64,000 bases of DNA from Flectonema sp. DT1601 (taxonomy: Eukaryota; Euglenozoa; Diplonemea; Diplonemida; Diplonemidae). The translations under genes were made by a program, and so were the position numbers. The stretch lies in assembly GCA_964019425.1 (NCBI GenBank), contig OZ025781.1, forward strand, positions 1,122,501 through 1,186,500. The letters run 5' to 3'. Shown piece by piece: positions 40,898 through 51,800 of this stretch (positions within the stretch are counted from its first letter, which is position 1; each line of letters begins with the position of its first letter). Below the pieces are notes generated by a model. That model saw only the letters and a program-made list of their open reading frames with translations, was not told where the DNA came from and did no database searches.

Positions 40898-42631
40898 CTA
40901 TACATTACTGAGATGTATGGGAGTTGGTAGTCCACTGAGTATTGCATTCTGTAAGTCAGTATACAATGTTGGAACTTCGGAAAGCTCGTCAGGTATTGGT
41001 TGGCCACTCAGCAACGCAATAGCAACTGTATTGTACGCATCCCACTTACCAGCTCCACAATGATGGATTTGATACATCCACTCGTCGTTGGCTACTTCGA
41101 ATGTTGGTATGATTTCGAATACAAACCTCGGCTTCTGATCATAAATAATTAATTTAAAAATTACTTTGCTTTGATTAGTTTCCTTAACTTCTTTGTGAAA
41201 AGCTTCGTTCGCCGCAAGTGGAATACCCAACGACGATCCAACACGTTCAATGGCAATGACCCACTTCGACATATCTCCTACCACACTATATCTGAGAGAT
41301 GTTTCTGTTCCTAAGTCACCACATGCTACAGCACCAGTAGCAACACCGATATTAATCTGTAGTTTGCGAGATGATTCTTCTTGGAAGGGTGACAAGAGTT
41401 TTTCAGAGGACTTCAGGACCTCCACAGCTGCATTTAAACAAGATTGAACATGAATGGTACTCGGCCTCAGTGCTCCGAAATTTGCTGAAAGTCGATCGCC
41501 CAAAAACAGATCAGGCGTACCTCTCGTTCTCGATACGATATCAAAACAAGTTCGTACAAGAGAAGAAACAAGTGATTCGAATGACTGAAGAGAGGATTCA
41601 AGTATTGTTATGGAGTTTCTAACGTTCACAACGAAAAGAGAAGCTTTTAGATTTCGAAAACATTTTCTCTGAAGTACACTTCTGATACTTTGTGCACCAA
41701 TCTCACTCGACACTTGTGATATCGACATAGTCTTACTGTGCGAGGAATCACTAAAATTGTCTGCTTCATCCTCAGAATTATCAAATGGTAAACAAGACCG
41801 AGGAAGATAGGGTTTGTATTTCTTCAGATTACTTAGCAACGACTCGAAAGCTTCTCGTAAATCACTCGGAATAGTTGATTCGTCAAGTAGTTCCTTTGCA
41901 CGGTCAAGATCGTAACTCGCAAGTGAATTTGCGATTTTATTGGCAGTTCTGATCGATGCGAGTACTTGATTGCGCTCTTTTAAAAGACCCTGTGCGAATC
42001 CTCGAGTACAATAGAAGTCACTTACAAATACGAATATTTGGATTACGAATGTCATAAGAGCAACGTCTGCGGGTTGGGGACATGGAAGTTTGTCGCACTC
42101 GACTTTTTCTCGGCGATTTGATTGAACCATATTCCCAACCTCGATGTCTAATATACCGAACCGAAACATGCTCTCACATGCCATGACTAATAAGTACAAA
42201 CTGCTTACGGCTACCATTGTTGCGGTTGTGCGAGGCTTCGCCTCGCACACAAGCAGGACATCGATAACAACAACCAAAACAGGCCAGAATCTATCTTGCC
42301 CAACAAACGTTGCACTGACAAGGTCAGAAATTAGAATTACCATCATTGCAGTGGCACCTATGGCTTCTAAAAACGTATCAGTAATGTCTACTTTACAGCC
42401 GACTATTAAAAACAAACTCACTGCAAAAAACATACTTATTAATCCACCACCAGCTATGTACAGTGCGTTGTCTTTTTGAGTTGCCATCTGTGCGATACCC
42501 ACAAACATAACAACGACTCCCAGCGGTATTAGAATCGACTTCCTTTTTACCTGTTGCGGGTTGTCTGTTTCTTTGATTGCTCGATTTAATAAACACGAGC
42601 AAAACTTCATGGAAAGCCGATTCACTGACAT
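40898..42631 (-). CDS. Six-helix membrane protein with degenerate nucleotide-cyclase domain
   Basis: A 577-aa single-exon protein. Six hydrophobic helices lie in residues 30-215. A helical linker follows with Y-D-L-D-R-A-K-E-L-L-D and F-E-S-L-L-S-N-L-K-K-Y-K-P-Y-L-P-R-S-C-L-P. That linker (..PYLP.SCL) is common before class III cyclase domains in kinetoplastids and a few other protists. The C-terminal class III cyclase-like domain shows G-D-R-L-S-A-N-F-G-A, I-N-I-G-V-A-T-G-A-V-A-C-G-D-L-G and R-Y-S-V-V-G-D-M-S-K-W-V. The first metal-binding aspartate is absent: the strand reads F-V-V-N-V-R, where active enzymes have F-x-D-I. The transition-state Asn/Arg helix is also altered. It is therefore probably a non-catalytic sensor or regulator at a membrane. 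A TTTATCAG acceptor lies 33 nt upstream. Confidence 0.8.
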   Translation of the reverse strand: MSVNRLSMKFCSCLLNRAIKETDNPQQVKRKSILIPLGVVVMFVGIAQMATQKDNALYIAGGGLISMFFAVSLFLIVGCKVDITDTFLEAIGATAMMVILISDLVSATFVGQDRFWPVLVVVIDVLLVCEAKPRTTATMVAVSSLYLLVMACESMFRFGILDIEVGNMVQSNRREKVECDKLPCPQPADVALMTFVIQIFVFVSDFYCTRGFAQGLLKERNQVLASIRTANKIANSLASYDLDRAKELLDESTIPSDLREAFESLLSNLKKYKPYLPRSCLPFDNSEDEADNFSDSSHSKTMSISQVSSEIGAQSIRSVLQRKCFRNLKASLFVVNVRNSITILESSLQSFESLVSSLVRTCFDIVSRTRGTPDLFLGDRLSANFGALRPSTIHVQSCLNAAVEVLKSSEKLLSPFQEESSRKLQINIGVATGAVACGDLGTETSLRYSVVGDMSKWVIAIERVGSSLGIPLAANEAFHKEVKETNQSKVIFKLIIYDQKPRFVFEIIPTFEVANDEWMYQIHHCGAGKWDAYNTVAIALLSGQPIPDELSEVPTLYTDLQNAILSGLPTPIHLSNV

Positions 42632-42939
42632 ATTGATGCTTTTTGAAACACTAGACTGACCTGATAAAGTGAGAGGATAAAAGGTTATTTTAAATTTTGA
42701 TTACTCGTATGCGGAATGGAATTCATGTTTACTGAAGGGAGGACAATGAATGCGAGTGTTGGTATCCTTATGCTAGTATAAAATGATAGATAGTTGTGGG
42801 GTGGCGAAACCATTAAATGTTCTCAAGTCTGAGATCACCTCACTGAGTTGTATTAGGCCGCAATTGTAAATTGTTTTCGAGTGGGAGATGGGGTCAAATA
42901 AATATCGGATTCTTCGATTTTTTTTTTTTTTTTTTGGGA

Positions 42940-43470
42940 ATGTAATACCAAGATGAGGTAGAATCCACCAGAACCCCAAAAATTGGTATTCCAATCGATT
43001 GCCGCCACGGCTTGGCACTCTAGATGCTTTTTGTCTGGATCTAAATCTAGTTTCTCGCAATCACCTAGGAAGATGTCACAGCCCTTGCCTTTGGATCAGC
43101 TGTCTGGATCCACCCTGGCTTCCCATCGAATCCGACCATTGCTCGCATAACCGCTGTTTGCCCGTCCCTTTCACTCCATACGAAGTCAGAAACTTTGATT
43201 TATTGTCTGGAGTCCAATAGGCCTTGTCCTTCTGCAGGTAGCTGACAAAGAAACTTGATTTTATGCGTCCTTTGAAATCCTCTTTATTTTTATTTCATTT
43301 TCCGGGACATAATGTCTTTTATGCACGCGTATCTTCTTTACTTACGAAGTAACTTTGGCAACAATTTATATCATCGTCTTGCTCACTATGTTGTGTTACT
43401 CGGTTAGATTTGAGGGATCTTACATTTCTTCAATTTTCTCTCAAAAACACATCTGATGAGGAACCTGTAA
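42940..43470 (-). pseudogene. Decayed coding remnant, family unknown
   Basis: On the minus strand this stretch is less AT-rich than the spacer around it and contains several protein-like segments rich in Trp, Asp, Lys and Gly. They lie in more than one reading frame, with no ATG-to-stop frame covering them. It looks like an old gene or mobile-element fragment that is broken in at least two places. I cannot name the family, so its origin (host gene or transposable element) is open. Confidence 0.4.
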
Positions 43471-43927
43471 AATTAACAAATTGCTTATGACAGGGACAAG
43501 AGTAAACCACCGGAAAGAAGAAAAGAAAAAGAAAAAGAAAAGCGTGTCACTGACTCCGTTGTTGTTCCTTTTAATTCAGTTGGCTATAAAATTCAAAAAT
43601 TTTTTTTTTTTTTTTTTTAATTCTTTTTCACAAAGGAGGTTATCACCAGTACAAAACAGCAGCATCATGGTTCTCACGCTTGTTTAGCTGTTTAATTTTC
43701 TCTTTTGCCAAAATTCTCTTTTTATCTTCTTTTTTTATGGCAACTATAAGGAAAACGTTATTTGTTCCGTTCTCTTACTACCTAACTGAGGAAGCGGGCA
43801 GTCTTTAAAACGTACGTGCGCCACATTCAATAACAGCAGAAGTTCTCTTTGCGGATTTTCCACTCGAGACTTAGCAATTAGTTCCAAGGCACTCCAAGGA
43901 GAGAGCCTTTCTGAGAAAAACAGGAGT

Positions 43928-43970
43928 TTTTTTTTCTTTTTTTCTTTTTTTCTTTTTTTCTTTTTTTTCC
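43928..43970. repeat. (TTTTTTTC)n short tandem repeat
   Basis: Four to five units of a T7-8 C motif. On the transcribed strand it is A-rich. No function is suggested. Confidence 0.7.
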
Positions 43971-44690
43971 TCTTCCTACGCTGTTTCCTGTTTCATGAGT
44001 ATAATACACAAAACACGTGAATCGCCGTATTTCCTGTTTCCTTTCTCTTAAACGGGCCGAGATGATTCCCGCCACGTGACCAAGTCGTCAGACACAATGG
44101 TTTTCACTATTGTGACTTCCAAACACGGTTGGCCTCAAGTTCATAGTATATAATATTATATTTTTCTTCTTTTTTTTTGCTTGATTTACGATCGCTAAAT
44201 CTCTCATTCTTTTGTGTTATTGTTTTTCAATGGAAAAGGGGGTGAAACTTTGACAATGTAAAAACAGTGGTAACAAATTTAGGTATTAAAAACAATTTTT
44301 TTCAAAAAGAAAAAGGGGGAAAAAAAAAAAAAATAATAAATAAAATAAAATGAAAACAACATCTTTTTTTTCATTTTTATGAATGAATTATATATTATAT
44401 TATTCTCAGGTTATTGCATAAAGTTGTTGTTGTTGTTTTTTTTTCCCCCTCCCCTTTTTTTTTTTTTTTTTCTGCGATGAATCACTCACCTCTCAAACCA
44501 CCTGCGAGAGGGAATGGTGAGGGAAGGGAGGGAACCTCCCAACGGCAAAGTAACAACATAAAGAACCAAAAAACTCAATTTCTATTCCATAGGTACTTGA
44601 AGTCTTGCACACTGTTGGTGTTCGTTTGTTGTTTGCTTCTCAAAAACGAAACGCTAATCAAACTTACCAAATAAAAAAAAAAGAAAACTA

Positions 44691-45798
44691 CTAAACACAT
44701 ACGATATTAGTTATCGGGTGCATGCTGGACACGAATTGTTGAATTCCGGTAGCACCTTCGATGTTGTGCGGGTTGAGGCATGATTCGTGCTTTACCTGAT
44801 TTGTTATTTTGTTTTTGTAATCCCGTTGTGTTAGAATTACCCCATTAAACGAAGAAATAATAAAAAAAAGACATTACCGTGTAACCCAATGTGTGAAGAG
44901 ATTTAAGAAAGTTGTCAGGACCTCCAACAATATCTTTCCAGATCTCAGAGTAGATAATTGGAAGACGACCCGGCTGAGCCCAGGACGTAGTTCCGTTAAG
45001 AGCACGGTACTCAGAACCTTCGATATCCATTTTTGTGAAGGTAACATGATGAGGGAGTTTCTTATCTTCAGACCAAACTCTGTCCAAAATAGTTTGAAGA
45101 CGTGTAACAGGAACTCTGTATGCTTTTTGAATCTTATATCTCTGAGGGGAGTCCTCAAGTGCCTTCAGATCTGTTGGACTCCAGTCGACGTCTTTTCCGT
45201 AGAGCTGGCAGTGAACAGTTCCGTCTCCAATGTTGATGGTTGGCATCGCCATGGCACAGGCGCCTTCGTGGTCTCCAAGAAGTGCGTGATTAATAGATAT
45301 CAAAGGTGCGAGTGAAGGATTCAAACACATTGATAGTTTCAATAAAGCGACATTTGGAGGTGCTCCTTCCACAGCGACTGCTCTCCATCCCTTCACGGCC
45401 GCGTTGAATGTCCACCAACCGACGTTGGCACCGATGTCAACAGCAACAGATTCATGGCAATCAGTACCAGCTTCGCAAGCCTTCCATGCTGCTGGTGCTC
45501 TTGCCATTGTTGCAGCAGCAAACTCAAATGCTCTGCTGGATTGCGATCCCTCCCACTGACCTGATCGTAGGATGTCAGAACTTACGAAGTCATTTACTGC
45601 CCCGGCCTTATCGTAAACAGCTAACGTGAAACCGTACGTTGTTCTTGAAGCAGCAAAAGGAATCATCATTTCATCCAATACTTTGATCTCAGCTTCACAA
45701 CGTTGCTTTTCTTCCTCTTCCAACAGTCTTCTTCCAACTCTCTGACGCGCCTCACATCCCGAAGCGAGAAGTAGCGCTGCGACAATAGCAGACTTCAT
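44691..45798 (-). CDS. FkbM-type SAM methyltransferase, secreted, paralogue 1 (2 exons)
   Basis: A 341-aa protein. Exon 1 is 45798-44878, the 82-nt intron runs GTAATG...AATCAG, and exon 2 (44795-44691) encodes the last 34 residues. A signal peptide (M-K-S-A-I-V-A-A-L-L-L-A-S-G-C) is followed by a charged stem. The SAM-binding motif is V-A-V-D-I-G-A-N-V-G-W-W (about 118-129), then A-V-A-V-E-G-A-P-P-N (about 139-148). The FkbM hallmark is K-M-D-I-E-G-S-E-Y. The family methylates sugars or other hydroxyls; here it would act in the secretory pathway or outside the cell. Paralogue 2 lies 1 kb upstream (46791-47756) and lacks this intron. The exon-2 tail (V-K-H-E-S-C-L-N-P) matches its V-K-D-A-T-C-S-N-N-P, which confirms the splice. 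Confidence 0.85.
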
Positions 45799-46790
45799 TT
45801 TGGTATTTTTTTTTTTTTTGTGTTTGACGTAGCTGATAAGAGATTACAAGGAGTGAATATAATATGATCGTAGCCACTTATTGTTTAGGGAGAAGGGCCT
45901 ATTATAATTGTTGCATTGCCTATTGGGAATATTTTTTATTATTTCAAGTTGATAATTAGCTTCTCGACATGAAAACAACGTCCTTGAGAGCCAACAGACG
46001 AAATAACACATAATAAGAAAGATAATTTTATTTTTTTAAAAAAAAAGAAATGAGGTTCTCACTTGAGAGAGTAACGCACGCGGTTAGTTACTTTTTTTTT
46101 TTTTTTTTTTTTCTCACTTGTTTTTATAGAATACTTGTCCTTTCTTTTTTTTTTTTTTTCCCCCGCACGCCCCCTCCCTCCACACCGACATAACTCCGAA
46201 GTTCAGGTCTGAGTATTTTCAGTGTCTGTGCACTATAACCGTCTGACTGTTGCAGCATTATTAACAACAACAAACGAAAAAATTAAATCCACAGCACGCG
46301 CACAGAAAGTACAACGGACACTCATAGACGTTGCAAGAAAGGCAAAGCTTCGGAAAAACTCGCACTGAGTCCTCCGACTGCCCGCAGGGAAATGAACAAT
46401 ATTGCCCTTTTGCCGAATTTTTTTCTTTTTTTGAAGCTCAACCATTGCGATTGCTTCTGTAAGTCGAGTGTCGTTTCTTCTAAAGAAAACAAAAGAAAAG
46501 AAAAAGAACCGAGGATTGTTAATATTTAAGTCCGTCGAACAAAAAGAAACTGCTTAGTAAAAAACATCATTTTTAATTCACTTCTCCAATTATTGTGTTC
46601 CTTCTCGTGTTCTGTTTCGATTCACCAGGGAGCTCACTCAACTTTCAGACTTCATCAAAAGACGAAGGCGAGGCATAGGCCACAGAAGACTATTGAGGCA
46701 GGGTAGCACACTGTTTTTGTTTTGTTTTGTTTTTGTTTTTATTATGTTTGTTGTTTTTTTTTGACTACGAAACAGCAAAACACCAATCCA
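45799..46790. other. Spacer between the FkbM paralogues
   Basis: One kb with T-runs near 46091-46112 and 46147-46160. No gene, repeat or hairpin of note. Confidence 0.5.
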
Positions 46791-47756
46791 TCATACCAAG
46801 TTGTGAATTGCGCCCATAATTTCAACAAATTTCGCAGGAGATTCAATTGGGTTGTTTGAGCAGGTAGCATCTTTCACAACGTAGCCGGCACTTTTGATAG
46901 CCTGGATGTACTCAGCTGGCCCTCCAGATACAATTTTCCAAATTTCGGTGAAGAAAGTTGGAACCTTTTTCGAAGCAAAGAGATTGCGAGATCCATTAAA
47001 AGCGCGAAACTCAGAACCCTCGATGTCCATTTTGAGGAGGGTGACGTAGTCAGGAAGTTTTGGATCGGCTTCCCAGGCTTCCTTAACGACGTCATCAAGC
47101 TTTCTGATCTGTGTACGATAAGCAGTTTTGAGGTAACCTTTTGAGGCAACAAGTAATCCATCTATCTCATCATTTGTCCAACTGTTTTGATCTAACATTT
47201 TACAATGAAGTGCACCATCACCAACATTCTGAGATGGCATAGCAAGAACACATGATTGAGTTCCTTCACCAACAAGTGTTGGCATGATTCTAATTTTAGT
47301 AGCCAGGGTTGGGTTCAAACACTTTGACAGTGCGAGAAAAGCTAAATTAGTTGGTGCGCCTTCGACCGCAACGCTGTTCATCCCAAGTGACGCAGCACTG
47401 AATGACCACCACCCAAGATTTGCACCAACGTCAATGACGGAGTGACTGTGACAACCAGTTGGGTCTTTACATGTTCTTGGGAAGGATGCTATTTTGTCCT
47501 TTGCGTGAATGTAAGTATCCATAGCGATTGCGCCTTCCCACTGCCCGTGGTTCAAGATCTCACCACTGACACCATCATTCGCACCGTACACAGCCAATGA
47601 AAATCCTCCCCTCGTCTTCGCAATTTTCCAAGGCACATTAAACTTTTCTAAATTAGCTATTTCCTTTGCGCATGTCGACCTTTCCTCTGTCGTTAATTTC
47701 CGTTCATAGCGACCTGAGATAGCACTCGCTACTAAAATACACCCCACGCCAATCAT
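46791..47756 (-). CDS. FkbM-type SAM methyltransferase, secreted, paralogue 2
   Basis: A 321-aa single-exon protein. The N-terminus M-I-G-V-G-C-I-L-V-A-S-A-I-S-G is a short signal peptide. Motifs match paralogue 1: S-V-I-D-V-G-A-N-L-G-W-W, V-A-V-E-G-A-P-T-N, and L-K-M-D-I-E-G-S-E-F. Both proteins share a cysteine-containing N-terminal segment (C-A-K-E-I or C-E-A-E-I) and a block Q-N-V-G-D-G-A-L-H-C near the middle, so they arose by tandem duplication but are now well diverged. The leader is unusual: a T-run ends four bases before the ATG with no AG in it. The nearest acceptor (TTTTTTCCATCCAG) is about 45 nt upstream. Confidence 0.85.
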   Translation of the reverse strand: MIGVGCILVASAISGRYERKLTTEERSTCAKEIANLEKFNVPWKIAKTRGGFSLAVYGANDGVSGEILNHGQWEGAIAMDTYIHAKDKIASFPRTCKDPTGCHSHSVIDVGANLGWWSFSAASLGMNSVAVEGAPTNLAFLALSKCLNPTLATKIRIMPTLVGEGTQSCVLAMPSQNVGDGALHCKMLDQNSWTNDEIDGLLVASKGYLKTAYRTQIRKLDDVVKEAWEADPKLPDYVTLLKMDIEGSEFRAFNGSRNLFASKKVPTFFTEIWKIVSGGPAEYIQAIKSAGYVVKDATCSNNPIESPAKFVEIMGAIHNLV

Positions 47757-48034
47757 TTCAAAAAAAAAAAAGAAAAGAAGCTTTTCTTACAATTTCTGGA
47801 TGGAAAAAACATTAAAAATTCTTAAAATACAAAACACTTTCGGTGGACGACGACGGCGACGACGACGATCCAGAAAGATCGTTTCTGTATCAGCCAGCAA
47901 GCATTGACATGGAGGCTCAATCTTCTTTCATTCAGAAGCCGTTGTCAGAAAGACAAAATAACGAAACCTGGAAAGGTAACAAGCAAGCAAATTGGTATAT
48001 CCGGCGCATGTACTTTATTTTAGGGTGAAAAAAA

Positions 48035-48083
48035 AAGAGAAAAAGAGAGAGGGAGAGAGAGAGAGAGAGGGAGAGAGAGAGAC
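48035..48083. repeat. (GA)n-rich microsatellite
   Basis: An imperfect GA repeat with GGGA interruptions, about 49 nt, in the spacer between the ABCA gene and FkbM paralogue 2. On the transcribed strand it is a polypyrimidine tract, upstream of the paralogue 2 stop side and so not positioned as a leader signal for it. Confidence 0.8.
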
Positions 48084-48397
48084 AGGTTGAAAGAAAGGTT
48101 AGATAAAATATGAAGTAATGAGTACAACAGACTACCAAGTCTAAGAGAGTCCCCAATGCTGTGGTAGTACATTGAACTAATCCCAAAAAAGGGAAATAGA
48201 GATAAGGAAACCGATAAAAGCCTGTAAAGACTTTCATTCGGGAGTTCTGAGTTTTTTTGATAGGCCATTAGCAGAGGGAATCGAATGGCTGACTGATGTA
48301 ATACGGCAGAGTGCAAGTTCAACACATTTTAATCACTAATTTTGTCAAATAAATAAATAATTCTTTTTTTTAAAAAAAAAAAAGAAAAAAGAAAAAA

Positions 48398-48432
48398 TCT
48401 TTTCTTCCTCCATACCCCTTACCTAGCGCTGA
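48398..48432 (+). repeat. Partial copy of repeat family 1 end
   Basis: ATCTTTTCTTCCTCCAT-CCCCTTACC resembles the conserved end of the copies at 10325 and 34735 (ATCTTTCTTCGGACC-TTCCCCTTACC). It is short and diverged, so this is tentative. Confidence 0.35.
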
Positions 48433-48854
48433 AAAGAGGGCTAAGAAGGATATCGAGTAGTGTAAGTAATAAGTTAATTTTGTTAATTTTGTTAATCAAA
48501 AGTCCAGAGCTAACAACTGTAGAGTAGAGAATCAATTGCGGGAATTAAATTTGTGATTCGAACTTATTCTGGCAGAAAAAAAGCAAATTCAAAAAGGAAA
48601 ATCATTCGGTAAGCTAACGACTGAAAACAATAATTTAAAAAAAAAAAAAATGAAAGTCTGCAAGTCGATATTCAAAAGACTCTCAGAAGAGGCTGGCAAA
48701 TTAGAAATACAAAAAAAAAAAAAAAAAATGAAAACAGCAAAAATTAAACAGAAATAGACAAAAGAAAAGGCTCTTCACGTAAAACGTTGACACACAAGAC
48801 ACAAAAAAGTAAGTGCTGACAACATAAATAATACATGAAGACGATGTTGCTAAT

Positions 48855-51800
48855 TTAAACGGTTAGGAACTTTTCACTTGAAGTGTTGGTATTCCAAGTA
48901 TCCATTATTGGAGCTTCCACTTCACTAACAACTTCAACTTCACTGATTTGCGGTAAGTGAACTGGAGCCATTCTAATACTTCGTGACCTGACAGGGATAC
49001 GTGCCTTTGGGTTTCGAATAATTGCTTCAGCCTCTTCAGCATCTTTATCATCCTCCCATTTCTTACAGATAGACATAAATACTTGCTCAAGTGAAGTTTG
49101 ATTAATACTGTAGTCAACTATTTGGTATTCTTTTCTATTCGATTCCATCACACTAAAGATGTCGGAGAGTTTATCATCTCCTCCCTTGGCCAGTCGAATT
49201 GTAACTCTCTCACCAGTCTTTTCAAGAACAGTTGAGTTCTGAAACCTTGCCGTAATTTGAGTAATGTAGTTGGGTACGGCTGCCAGGGTTGCTATTTTTG
49301 CTTCAACTTCATAACCACCTCCGTACTTTTCTTTCAAACGGTTCAGAGATGCGATGCATTGCATCTCACCAGCAACCATTATCGCAACCCTGTTGGCCAA
49401 TGCCTCAACTTCTTCAAGGTGATGAGTAGTTAGGATGACACTCCTTCCGGATCCTACCGCCTGTAGTGCTCCCCACATTGACCTTCTCGCTACTGGATCC
49501 ATTCCAGCTGTGGGTTCATCCAATAATAGCTGTTGGTTTGATTTGGTTTGGTTTTGTTGAGTAGATACAACTCACAAATCACAGAACAATGACATACCGC
49601 AGCTGGTCCGCCAATCAGAGAGATTCCAATAGAAGTTTTCCTCTTATTACCTCCACTGAGTTGCTTACAAAGTTTGTATTTGTGAGGTCCTAATCCTAAG
49701 ATGTCACAAATGCTGTTGCAAATAGTTTCCTATTTTGTGAATATTATTTTTGAGTCACCACTAATAACAACACAACAAGAAAGAAGAGGCATACCTTCCG
49801 CGATGGGGGAACACCTCGTAAGTCGCAATACATGTTGAGGGTTTCCCAGGGAGTCAATAAATCCTGTTTTTTTTTTTTGTTTAGTTTTTTTTTTTATAAC
49901 ACACAAATTCCTTTTTGTCAGTTTAATAAGAAAAAATAATAACATTTCTACCATACCAACAAAGCATCAAACTGAGGACAGTATCCCAACTCCCTTCTCG
50001 CACTTGATGTTTCCGTCACAGTGTCGTAACCACCAACATGTGCAGAGCCAGAAGTCGGTGGAAACTCTCCAGAGACGATACTGAGAGTGGTTGTTTTTCC
50101 AGCTCCGTTGGTTCCAAGAAAGCAAAAAACCTCATCTCGAAGAACAGAAAAGGAAACAGTTTTAACAGCAACCGTCGGCTCCACTCCGAGTGGGGAATAC
50201 ACCTTGCGAAGATTATTTACAACGACGACGTATTTTTGCTTCGCTGAATCAGACTTTGGATCGATACTCTGAGTCACAATACGTTCCTGAACCACATCCT
50301 CATCCTCGATAGTCGAGACAGCAATCTCCGTAGTCGACGGATCCTTCGCATCGTTTGGTTTCTTTTTCAAACCCAAGAAATATAAAACTTCTGGGAAATC
50401 CATTGCCAAAGTTCCAAAATAAGCAACAGGAATCTGCAATGAAAGCCAAAGGCAATCCCAACCAATGATGTCCATATTAAAAGCTCCGTCTCGATTAATA
50501 TTAAATTGTTCTTTAAAAGGACGTAATGAAAGAGAGACAATTCCATCACCGAGACAGAACGATGGAACGACACGAAAACAGTGTCGGAGAACTTCTGAAA
50601 CACCAGTTGTGCTTTCGATACTCGCTAGGATGTTAGCAGTAATAACTAACACAAACCCAGTAAACACAGAGAGTGCAAGAACAACTGATTGTGCCTTCGT
50701 GTGTGCTTCAAAGAAAAATGATATCCAGTAGCTACAACCTATTGCTGACACACCGTACAACATAAACAGTAAGAGTGTTCCAAAAAAATTCTCAGCAGAA
50801 CCGATGTACTCACTCCTATCAAATATAAAAAACAAAATAAAAGCAACAGTAGTAGTCACACAATAACACAACATATCCCAAGTAAATGTAGATAACCAAT
50901 ATGCTGAAAGACTCACTCCCGATATGAGTTGAACGTGTTTTGATTTTAACTGTCGTTCTCTAACAATAAAACTCACATATGTAGAAGGAACCATCGTGAA
51001 CGGTACTAAAATAAAGAGAGCTATAAAAACTGTTTGCATCGACTCAAAAGTAGTATCAAAACCTTTTGAGTTCGGGAGTGGATGATTCCAAGCTCTAAGA
51101 AACGTTGAATTTACAACAAAAGCATCAGCTCCCCCCTCCAGTAGCTTTAGTTTTAATAAGATTGTATCCAAAAAGAGCAATGCCTGTGGGAGAGAATGCC
51201 TGAATGTTCCATTGTGTGCCACAAGTGTTGATTGTTGTCTGGAAATTGATTCTCCTTGTATTTTAAAAATCGTCGCCAAAGTTATATTATTTAAATATCT
51301 CTTGTACATTCTAACGTCTTTACTGAGAGACATGTTACCCCTCGCGACGTGACATTTCTTCTGTGACAAATCGTACTGGTGTTGAGAACTGATGTCTACA
51401 TAACCTCCAACTAACTTCTCTAACGAATGTTCGTAGTGTCCAGTGTGTAGTTCTTGTTCAAGTGACAACCATGTTGAGTTAATCACATCACCATCAGATG
51501 ATACCAAGTAAGATCCAATTTGATCAGCTCCCGGAGATGACTGGAGGGATGGGAAAGCAGTAGCAGCCTCAGCTTTTTCAGGAAGCAACTTCCATTTCGG
51601 CATGTTTGGGATCGGGATCAGTGACAGTCCTAAAACCAAAGCGATTAAAACCATCGGTAACAATAGTTGAAAACAAATCGTACGCTTGTCTCGTTTTCCG
51701 TAATGAAATCTCTTAACAAGCCCCGCCTTGAACTGTGCTATCGTTAATTGAAATCCTGAAATCAATTCGTCATCTGATACTGTGAAGCCAGGATTATCTC

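Larger units (their letters stand above)
42632..44690. other. Gene-poor spacer
   Basis: A 2 kb spacer upstream of the cyclase-like gene. It holds the decayed coding remnant at about 42940-43470 and a (TTTTTTTC)n patch near 43928-43970. A/T runs and (TTG)n are near 44424. No intact gene is seen. Confidence 0.5.
47757..48854. other. Gene-free spacer with (GA)n
   Basis: A 1.1 kb spacer downstream of the ABCA gene. It has a GA-rich microsatellite (48035-48083), a partial copy of the end of repeat family 1 near 48398, and A-runs near 48637 and 48712. No gene is seen. Confidence 0.5.
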
